Source: an uncultured Methanomassiliicoccales archaeon (GTDB lineage Archaea > Thermoplasmatota > Thermoplasmata > SG8-5). Taken from it: 5,369 nt of DNA. Numbering within the stretch: the first letter of the stretch is position 1; each line of letters starts with the position of its first letter. The notes below the pieces were generated by a model that searched no databases, was not told the DNA's origin, and saw only the letters and a list, made by a program, of their open reading frames with translations. The position numbers were made by a program, and so were the translations under genes. The DNA lies in contig CALKWP010000136.1 in the NCBI GenBank assembly GCA_938004075.1, positions 1 through 5,369 on the forward strand, read 5' to 3'. Positions 1 to 4,572 of this stretch are shown piece after piece.

Positions 1-1
1 C

Positions 2-61
2 GGCCAGAAGCTGACCCTCGATAAGGTAAATGTAAAGCAGACGTTCCGCCTGTCAGTATGA
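2..61 (+). CDS. possible 3' end of a gene entering from the left (partial)
   Basis: Reading from base 2, a frame stays open for 19 codons, starting GQKLTLDKV and ending TFRLSV before a TGA at 59-61. The alternation of polar and hydrophobic residues looks like a protein C-terminus, whereas the other two plus-strand frames meet stops earlier (TGA at 12-14 and TAA at 22-24). The fragment is too short to assign to a family, and an open run of this length can arise by chance. If real, its gene lies upstream on the same strand as the gene at 239, about 180 nt away. Confidence 0.3.
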   Translation, partial: GQKLTLDKVNVKQTFRLSV

Positions 62-223
62 TTTTGAATAAGTCGATAATTTCTCATCCGATTACTCGTT
101 GTCGCTCACCAAGATGTGGCAGACGGCTAAACTGAGCGCACGACCTGACTACCGTCGGCAAGATATTGGCCGATGGCGCTGAATTTAGTCATATCCCATT
201 ATCGACATTAGCAATGAAACCAT

Positions 224-229
224 AGGGGA
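224..229 (+). promoter_or_regulatory. ribosome binding site for the gene at 239
   Basis: AGGGGA lies 9 nt before the ATG at 239 in an A-rich leader. It supports ATG 239 as the true start. No convincing -35/-10 pair stands out in the 62-223 stretch ahead of it. Confidence 0.7.
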
Positions 230-238
230 AAAAAACAA

Positions 239-532
239 ATGACAATCGATTTTTCTGAGCTCGAAACCTGTGTTCTTGAACTCATTCCCGAAATGCCCAA
301 TAAATTCACCAGCCACCAGTTTATTCTTCGACTTGCGCAGCGATTTCAACACGCATATATCATCGCCCTACATTCTTGTCTCGATTCCGAAGCACCTTTT
401 CAGCGTGTTCATCAGTGGGTTTCAAACCATCTCAATAAGTATCCTAGCCAACTTGCACCCATGGGCGCTGTACCGAGCCACGACATCTTCGGTAACTCCA
501 ATACATGCAGTTCCTGGGAAAAAATTGTTTAA
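239..532 (+). CDS. conserved-looking small protein of unknown function (97 aa)
   Basis: This reads as a complete small soluble protein with no signal peptide or membrane segment. The N-terminal half contains ELIPEMPNKFTSHQFILRL (residues 14-32), followed by a helix with QHAYIIAL, a short HxxxxHL region (PFQRVHQWVSNHL, 53-65), and a C-terminus with a DIFGNSNTC stretch (82-90) ending in a Trp-containing segment. The MPxxFTSHxFI and DIFGN patterns look like conserved blocks of an accessory hypothetical-protein family, but I cannot name a domain and assign no function. The ATG start is backed by a good ribosome binding site. The next plus-strand gene begins 109 nt downstream, so co-transcription is possible but not shown. 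A longer open frame over 270-635 overlaps it but gives low-complexity, serine/phenylalanine-heavy sequence and is a shadow. Confidence 0.75.
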   Translation: MTIDFSELETCVLELIPEMPNKFTSHQFILRLAQRFQHAYIIALHSCLDSEAPFQRVHQWVSNHLNKYPSQLAPMGAVPSHDIFGNSNTCSSWEKIV

Positions 533-641
533 CAATCCCCTTTGGCAGGCCGTCAGCAAGCTACGCTGGTCAGCCATTGGCAGAGTTTCCAGGTTTGGCC
601 CCATGCATCACTTCTTCTCCGCGTCCGAAAGTTGAATAACC

Positions 642-1028
642 ATGACAACTTTTTTTGCACCCGGCACCTATGAGAACCCGCTTACTGCAGGTGGTCGTGC
701 ACGAACCATTGCGGCATTTCATTTGGCTCAAGGAAATGCAGACACCCTTACGAAAGCCGAGATGCGCAAAGATGTACTCACCGCACTAATGAGCACATCA
801 GCAGTTGGGTACTGGTTGAACAATAGAAAATGGCTAGAACCCGTGCGCAAAGTGGGCCGCGTTCAACTTGTTAGGCTAACGAACGATGGTCTCCGAACAT
901 GTGCTAACAGCATCGCTGGCGGAAGCGAGGTACCGACCACGCCTGAACTTGTGCAAAGTCGCCGTTTGCAAATGCTACAGGGTTGTCATGGGCATACAGC
1001 AAAAACATTTGCACCGCTTGCGGAGTGA
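642..1028 (+). CDS. small protein of unknown function, possible winged-helix-like DNA-binding fold (128 aa)
   Basis: The protein is soluble and mixed in charge. After an N-terminal segment (FFAPGTYENPLTAGGRAR, 4-21) come a helix, a TKAEMRKDVLTALM segment (37-50), and then AVGYWLNNRKWLEPVRKVGR (about 54-73) leading to a hydrophobic strand and LTNDGL. A helix, an R/K-rich turn and a short beta hairpin ending in 'LTxxGL' is the pattern seen in many winged-helix domains, so DNA binding is plausible. This is inferred from pattern alone. The C-terminal quarter (from about GSEVPTTPEL) is less ordered. No good Shine-Dalgarno sequence precedes the ATG (GAAAGTTGAATAACC upstream), which leaves the start less certain than for its neighbours. 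Palindromes lie just downstream, ahead of the next gene. Confidence 0.7.
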   Translation: MTTFFAPGTYENPLTAGGRARTIAAFHLAQGNADTLTKAEMRKDVLTALMSTSAVGYWLNNRKWLEPVRKVGRVQLVRLTNDGLRTCANSIAGGSEVPTTPELVQSRRLQMLQGCHGHTAKTFAPLAE

Positions 1029-1040
1029 GGCAGGGCCTAT

Positions 1041-1064
1041 CATTTCACCGGGCTGCGTGAAATG
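1041..1064. repeat. perfect 8-bp inverted repeat (hairpin or operator-like)
   Basis: CATTTCAC (1041-1048) and GTGAAATG (1057-1064) are exact reverse complements separated by 8 nt, starting 12 nt after the stop of the 642-1028 gene. The arms are AT-leaning and no T-tract follows, so it is a poor intrinsic terminator. It could be a protein-binding dyad or a chance hairpin. Confidence 0.6.
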
Positions 1065-1070
1065 CCACTC

Positions 1071-1080
1071 GCACTAGTGC
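1071..1080. repeat. perfect 10-bp palindrome GCACTAGTGC
   Basis: An uninterrupted self-complementary decamer sits 6 nt past the preceding dyad and about 130 nt before the start of the hydrophobic-protein gene. It could serve as a binding site for a dimeric regulator. There is no second copy in the window that would strengthen this. Confidence 0.4.
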
Positions 1081-1198
1081 ATCAATTATTCGAAGAGCAA
1101 ATGCCAGAACTGATTGTCGTTAATATGATGGCTCTAGGGGAGGCAGCAAGCGTTTCATTAGAGCGAAAAAATGCTCACTAGAACAAAGTTTGACTTTC

Positions 1199-1204
1199 AA
1201 GGAA
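1199..1204 (+). promoter_or_regulatory. ribosome binding site deciding start at 1211
   Basis: AAGGAA lies 6 nt before ATG 1211. The frame also has a TTG at 1190, but using it would place this purine-rich site inside the coding region. The ATG directly followed by the hydrophobic segment is therefore the better start. Confidence 0.65.
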
Positions 1205-1210
1205 CCCAGC

Positions 1211-1702
1211 ATGCCACTTCCACTTGTTCCAATAATCGCAGCACTTGCAGCCGGTGGCTCTTTGGTCCCGCATGCTGCCGGCGGCATGATTGTGACGTCC
1301 GCAGGTGGTTATATTGCGGGCACATACTTGAGCACCGCGACTATTACGGCGCTCCTCGCTGGTGGTGCTACGGCTATAGGAACCGGGGCTGCTGTAGTCT
1401 CAGGAGCTGCAGCTGGAATAATTGGAAGTGCCGGAATCTTCGGAACGACGATTGGCGCCTCGGGAATCACAGGAGTGCTCATGTCAGCTGGCATCATCGC
1501 CTCAACGCCAGTTTGGGTGCCAGTGGCTGTCGCGGGAGCAGGAGCTGGTGTCGGATACGGAGCCTTTCGCTATTACATGCTGCGCAAAAAGCTCCAGGCA
1601 ACCCCTGCAGGAGAAGAAGCACATTTCTCGGAAGGAGAGGCAAGGGTAGTTGAGTGGCTACTTCGCCGCTTTACCAAGAAATCAGACAGCGATAAGGCCT
1701 AA
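1211..1702 (+). CDS. glycine/alanine-rich hydrophobic membrane protein of unknown function (163 aa)
   Basis: From ATG 1211 the first ~118 residues are almost all Gly, Ala, Ile, Val, Thr and Ser, with no charged residue before R120. They contain many small-xxx-small spacings (for example GGATAIGTGAAVVSGAAAG, 51-69, and GSAGIFGTTIGASG, 72-85). A segment VWVPVAVAGAGAGVGYGAF (101-119) then leads to an RYYMLRKKLQ basic patch and a charged, soluble tail (130-163) with an amphipathic helix EGEARVVEWLLRRF. The picture is of several close-packed helices or a glycine-zipper bundle in the inner membrane with a positive cytoplasmic C-terminus. Such composition occurs in small membrane-active, pore-forming and channel-like proteins, but no named family is recognised. 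The 182-nt gap to the upstream gene, with palindromes, suggests its own promoter. Its stop codon lies within a GCCTAAC heptamer. Confidence 0.8.
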   Translation: MPLPLVPIIAALAAGGSLVPHAAGGMIVTSAGGYIAGTYLSTATITALLAGGATAIGTGAAVVSGAAAGIIGSAGIFGTTIGASGITGVLMSAGIIASTPVWVPVAVAGAGAGVGYGAFRYYMLRKKLQATPAGEEAHFSEGEARVVEWLLRRFTKKSDSDKA

Positions 1703-1772
1703 CTAGTCGCTCAACCTCGCCCCAATTGGCCGGCAGCTTGAGGTAGCCAAAGACCGCTTCCGAGTAATTCAG

Positions 1773-1871
1773 TTCGCTGAACCTGAAATTGGCTGCCTGC
1801 CCGCTATCGGGAAACCCGCCGTATAACTTAGCAGGCAGCCTTGGAGACATTCAGGTCCGAATCAGATTTTT
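1773..1871. repeat. nested inverted repeat between convergent genes, probable terminator or structured element
   Basis: Several arms pair in nested order: TTCG (1773-1776) with CGAA (1858-1861), ACCTGAA (1781-1787) with TTCAGGT (1850-1856), GGCTGCCTGC (1791-1800) with GCAGGCAGCC (1831-1840), and, inside the loop, CGGG (1808-1811) with CCCG (1815-1818) closed by AAA. The 10-bp and 7-bp arms are exact. A run of five T (1867-1871) follows on the plus strand. It lies between the ends of the plus-strand hydrophobic gene and the minus-strand DUF429 gene, the usual place for a terminator serving converging transcripts. The 30-nt main loop and internal bulges are larger than in a classic intrinsic terminator, so a structured RNA or a recombination/REP-like element are alternatives. 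The pairing is seen directly; the role is inferred. Confidence 0.7.
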
Positions 1872-1888
1872 GAGTGATGGTGACGACA

Positions 1889-2539
1889 TCAGGCCAGGAT
1901 AATGCGATTTGCTACGGCTGGGACAAGGAGAAAACCGCCTTCGACATCGCCATACGTTTTGAACGTGTCGCTCAGGAACGAAAGGGCAGTGACGGCGCAC
2001 AAGGCGGCATCTAGGGCATCAATCGACTTGAGGGGTGTGGTGTCAAAACCCAGCGCTGCCAGCAGCGCACGCCGCTGGCGCCCCTTGATTTTGGCTGAAG
2101 CAACATCCTGCCCTAGTAGGGAGCAGGTAATAGCGTGCGGAAAAGTTTCAAAGGTGCTGGGTTTAGTTCCGTTGTCTGGAGTATCAAGTAACGGATATGC
2201 GCCAGCCAACGCGGCATACATCCGCTCCCCATTGAACATCCAGCCGTAAAACGAGCTGCTCTGTGCCTTGGCTCGACTGGGCGTAGAAAACGAAAAAATT
2301 CCTTCCCGGGCCATCTCGCGCTCAGCGTGGCGCGGAACGCGGTCTGCCCATCGGCATGGTGCATCAACCGATACCACGGCAGCGTGATGCGTCAGGCAAA
2401 GCTGTACAAGTACCTCTGGATGCGGACTTTTGGTTGAGAGCAAAACCTTATTGCCTCTGAGAACCACCAAATGGAAGCCCTTCTTGGTTCCACCGACATC
2501 AATTCCGGCAACAACCTCGTTTGTCACGTTACGGAGCAT
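1889..2539 (-). CDS. DUF429 family protein, predicted RNase H-like fold nuclease (216 aa)
   Basis: The N-terminus carries the hallmark AGIDVGGTKKGFHLVVL strand-turn-strand (11-27), with Asp14 in the place of the first acidic residue of RNase H-fold enzymes. VVSVDAPC (55-62) supplies a second strand ending in Asp59, FETFPHA (130-136) a glutamate (Glu131), and IDALDAALCA (173-182) a C-terminal acidic pair (Asp174, Asp177). Spacing and length match the DUF429 family, which is predicted from fold to be nuclease-like; its substrate is not established. The protein is soluble with no signal peptide. ATG 2539 has an AGGA 10 nt upstream. It is the last gene of a probable minus-strand operon, 70 nt after the 97-aa gene. 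All expected acidic positions appear present, so there is no sign of decay. Family assignment is confident from the motifs; enzymatic activity is inferred. Confidence 0.88.
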   Translation of the reverse strand: MLRNVTNEVVAGIDVGGTKKGFHLVVLRGNKVLLSTKSPHPEVLVQLCLTHHAAVVSVDAPCRWADRVPRHAEREMAREGIFSFSTPSRAKAQSSSFYGWMFNGERMYAALAGAYPLLDTPDNGTKPSTFETFPHAITCSLLGQDVASAKIKGRQRRALLAALGFDTTPLKSIDALDAALCAVTALSFLSDTFKTYGDVEGGFLLVPAVANRIILA

Positions 2540-2609
2540 GGTTGGCTAATCCTGAAATGAGGCCAGCTTGCCTCTCCCTGATGAAATTGATGGGTAGAGG
2601 TCGCAGAAG

Positions 2610-2903
2610 CTAGGTGGCTGCTGTTGCGTGGCGCTTCGCCACGGCAAGAATGTATGAGGCGTGGAATGTGATGTCCTGATAGCTTCCAGGAGACCAACTT
2701 CCTGTCTTGCCAAGAAGAGAGAGAACATTTTCTGTTTTTTCGGGGTTTGCTCTGCGACGCTTTCCCGAGGAGATGGGAACAAACCATAACGCTCCGCCTT
2801 CCACTTGCACTGAGAAAGCTTTGCTTCGCGCCTCGGTGTAAAGGGTTTCGCCTCGTAACAAGCGGCAGTAATTAAGAAACTCGGGGAATGAGAGTAAGGA
2901 CAC
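2610..2903 (-). CDS. small protein of unknown function, GTG start (97 aa)
   Basis: The sequence reads as a compact alpha/beta protein: an opening helix SFPEFLNYCRLLRGE (5-19), then TLYTEARSKAFSVQVEGG (20-37), a strand LWFVPISSGKRRR (39-51), a helix with EKTENVLSLLGKTGSW, and a closing PGSYQDITFHASYILAV (72-88). The run 'L.T..R.K.F.V', a 'P.SSGK.R' loop and 'PGSYQDIT..SY' looks like a conserved family pattern, but I cannot give it a name. It starts at GTG 2903 with a textbook AAGGAG 5 nt upstream and lies only 34 nt after the stop of the HEPN-like gene, so translation in one transcript is very likely. Two longer or overlapping minus-strand frames (2546-2905, 2524-2787) give implausible proteins and are shadows. 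Its basic SSGKRRR loop could contact nucleic acid, which is speculation. Confidence 0.78.
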   Translation of the reverse strand: MSLLSFPEFLNYCRLLRGETLYTEARSKAFSVQVEGGALWFVPISSGKRRRANPEKTENVLSLLGKTGSWSPGSYQDITFHASYILAVAKRHATAAT

Positions 2904-2908
2904 AAGAA

Positions 2909-2914
2909 CTCCTT
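2909..2914 (-). promoter_or_regulatory. strong ribosome binding site for the GTG start at 2903
   Basis: The minus strand reads AAGGAG, 5 nt before GTG 2903. It is the best Shine-Dalgarno sequence in the window, and it picks this frame over the overlapping TTG-started frame at 2905. Confidence 0.8.
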
Positions 2915-2937
2915 GGTTGCGGGCTGATTGTGCCCAT

Positions 2938-3582
2938 TTATGCTTGGTTGATAATTGGCAAGACGTCCTCGAAGTCTCTGTGCATTTGGCGAACCGGTGC
3001 CATATTTTCAGACATGCCCGTCAAAATGCTTTGGAGTTGTACTGTCAAAGCAATCACAGCATTCGAATTGCGTATAACGTCATAAATCAGTTGGGGCGGA
3101 TAGCCTGATATTTTTCGTGAAAGCGGGTGAAGCCCGCCGTGGGCATAGCTATTCATCGCCTTCCAAGTGACCTCTTTGTATTCTCGTAACTGAGTAACTA
3201 TGCCTAACGGTGCGGTTGGGTTGGCTTCCAACTGCTTAAGCATTTCCGCAAGCCTTTCCCCTTCGTTGGCGCGCCTGGCGTTTTCCATCGTGAGGGGCTC
3301 GGAGAGCTTATGTACCCAATTGTCGCTGGCTGCGTGTAATAGCCATATTCCCCTAACGAGGCTTTCAAATTGAGGGCGAGTCAAAGCTATCGCAGATGAA
3401 AATAGCCCTTGCTTAAACAAAAGTAGTGCACTGACTGCATGTTCAAGTGACAGCAACCCAGACTGAAATGCAGTGATGAAACGAATCTCGGAGGCAGGAG
3501 AGAGCGATTGGATATGACGTTGTACAGCTGTGTGGAATGTCGCTGTGCGGTCAAGCAGCTTGTTCAGTTTTTCTTCGGTCAT
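2938..3582 (-). CDS. HEPN-like / DUF6988-like helical protein of unknown function (214 aa)
   Basis: This is an all-helical, soluble protein. Helix 1 covers 1-27; a second helix pair, FITAFQSGLLSLEHAVSALL and GLFSSAIALTRPQFESLVRG (35-78), has the 'S.i.L.R..fE..vRg.W' pattern seen in DUF6988/DUF5677-type proteins of the wider HEPN-like group. A charged helix (95-120) and YKEVTWKAMNSYAHGGLHPL (135-153) follow, where SYAHGG is the typical conserved histidine motif. The C-terminal helices run through IYDVIRNSNAVIALTVQLQ. HEPN proteins often act as RNases or as partners in toxin-antitoxin and defence loci. Here a strict RxxxxH catalytic motif is not clearly present, so activity is uncertain. It is the first gene of the probable operon leading into the 97-aa and DUF429 genes. 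No clear Shine-Dalgarno sequence precedes ATG 3582. The family call rests on pattern memory and is moderate in strength. Confidence 0.75.
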   Translation of the reverse strand: MTEEKLNKLLDRTATFHTAVQRHIQSLSPASEIRFITAFQSGLLSLEHAVSALLLFKQGLFSSAIALTRPQFESLVRGIWLLHAASDNWVHKLSEPLTMENARRANEGERLAEMLKQLEANPTAPLGIVTQLREYKEVTWKAMNSYAHGGLHPLSRKISGYPPQLIYDVIRNSNAVIALTVQLQSILTGMSENMAPVRQMHRDFEDVLPIINQA

Positions 3583-3717
3583 GAGTAGGTAACGTTGCTC
3601 AGGCGAATTGCATATTACCCCACGAACCGACGATACTCCGTGCTTCAGGGCGCATCCAGTGAAGTTCTGTTGGCAACAGCGCGTGCCTTTTCCGGCAATT
3701 CAAAATCAAGAGTCCAA
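3583..3717. promoter_or_regulatory. divergent intergenic region between the minus-strand operon and the membrane-protein genes
   Basis: These 135 nt separate outward-reading starts at 3582 (minus) and 3718 (plus), so promoters for both directions should lie here. A minus-strand TAATAT (3612-3617) and a plus-strand TTGCAT (3608-3613) with GATACT 18 nt further on are weak sigma70-like matches only. The shared region leaves co-regulation of the two gene groups possible. No clear operator dyad was seen. Confidence 0.35.
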
Positions 3718-4551
3718 ATGACCTTAAAAAACTCAGTACTTCGAATATTTCCATGGCTTCAAATGCTGCTGAGTCTTCTGCTTGCTGGCACGATACTCGT
3801 CGGATATACGGTGCTTCGAACACCATTCGCGATAGCGATTGATGCCCTCTCAAATTCCATTTTCTCGGTTTCTAATGTTATCGAAGCCACTGCAGGAACA
3901 CTTGGGTCGAGAAATGAGCTAATCGACAGCACCCGCCAGACAATGGCCCAAACCCGTGTTGCAATTAAGGAGGTAAGCGCAGCAATTTCTGGCCAAACCG
4001 CCCAAGCGTCGAAACGAGCCGAAGAGCTGCAGGCGGCTTCATCGTTAATTTCGCGAACTAGCGAAGCCCTAAACAGTTTGGCTGATGGCCTAATTGCCTT
4101 CACGGCCCCGATGGGCATCGAGTTCGAAGGGGTGAAGCCGCTGGTTGTAATGAAACGCCCCTTGGAGACCTCCGGCAAAAATTTGAAGCCAATTGCGCAA
4201 GAAATTAGGACGATTAGCGATGGAGTCCTGCATTTATCGACAATTGTGGCTACTGATGGCGTGCAATTGGGAAGGGCTTTTGCGCAGCTCGGCGAGCAGA
4301 CCATCAAAATGCTGGAAGAGTCCGAACGAACACTTGAGGGGGTTCAGAATCAGGATTTGCCACGTTCGGTTAAGGAGATGCGTGATGCAGCAGAACATCT
4401 CAAGGCAGTTAACCAAGAAATGGTTGCAGCCTCGGGAAGTCTTGGCTGGGTTGTTTTGGTGACCGGATTGCTCTTTTCCGCGTGGATGTTTCTAAATAGC
4501 ATCAACATGATTGCGCTGGGCAACCAGCACAATGGCAAAGAAATCGAATAG
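3718..4551 (+). CDS. two-TM membrane protein with long helical central domain, unknown function (277 aa)
   Basis: A hydrophobic segment FPWLQMLLSLLLAGTILVGY (11-30) near the N-terminus and a second, LGWVVLVTGLLFSAWMFL (242-259), near the C-terminus flank about 200 residues rich in Ala, Ser, Glu, Gln and Leu with heptad-like spacing (for example ELIDSTRQTMAQTRVAIKEV, 67-86, and QASKRAEELQAASSL, 96-110). The central part is probably a coiled-coil or helical bundle on the outer side of the inner membrane, with short ends in the cytoplasm. It recalls the helical parts of chemoreceptors, but no HAMP or signalling domain is present. The frame opens upstream to TTG 3595. I prefer ATG 3718 because the TM segment then sits normally and AAGAG lies 5 nt before it. 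The next gene starts 21 nt downstream, so the two are almost surely one operon. Confidence 0.82.
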   Translation: MTLKNSVLRIFPWLQMLLSLLLAGTILVGYTVLRTPFAIAIDALSNSIFSVSNVIEATAGTLGSRNELIDSTRQTMAQTRVAIKEVSAAISGQTAQASKRAEELQAASSLISRTSEALNSLADGLIAFTAPMGIEFEGVKPLVVMKRPLETSGKNLKPIAQEIRTISDGVLHLSTIVATDGVQLGRAFAQLGEQTIKMLEESERTLEGVQNQDLPRSVKEMRDAAEHLKAVNQEMVAASGSLGWVVLVTGLLFSAWMFLNSINMIALGNQHNGKEIE

Positions 4552-4558
4552 CAGCATT

Positions 4559-4563
4559 AGGGG
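4559..4563 (+). promoter_or_regulatory. ribosome binding site for the gene at 4573
   Basis: AGGGG lies 9 nt before ATG 4573, in the 21-nt gap after the preceding stop codon. It supports both this start and translational linkage of the two membrane-protein genes. Confidence 0.7.
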
Positions 4564-4572
4564 TTTGCAAAA

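Noticed and set aside
155..173. TCGGC/GCCGA inverted repeat upstream of the first gene
   Set aside because: Only 5 bp per arm with a 9-nt loop, which is within chance expectation. No T-tract or clear promoter relation.
270..635. 121-aa plus-strand open frame overlapping the 97-aa gene
   Set aside because: Its product is compositionally odd (many Ser, Phe and His, no ordered pattern), and the overlapping 239-532 frame has a proper ribosome binding site and better protein character.
870..880. GTTAGGCTAAC, which resembles attC core boxes
   Set aside because: It lies inside a good coding frame with no partner box or attC-like fold around it, so it is probably chance.
2546..2905. 119-aa minus-strand open frame over the 97-aa gene
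   Set aside because: It needs a TTG start only 2 nt upstream of the GTG used by the better frame, and its protein is low quality with scattered Pro, Ser and Cys.
3595..3717. Upstream TTG start giving a 318-aa version of the two-TM protein
   Set aside because: The extra 41 residues are basic and unpatterned and would fill most of the divergent promoter region. ATG 3718 places the TM segment near the N-terminus as expected.
3759..4307. 182-aa minus-strand open frame inside the membrane-protein gene
   Set aside because: It is antisense to a clear coding region with TM and coiled-coil character. It has no neighbour support and is a typical shadow of high third-position constraint.
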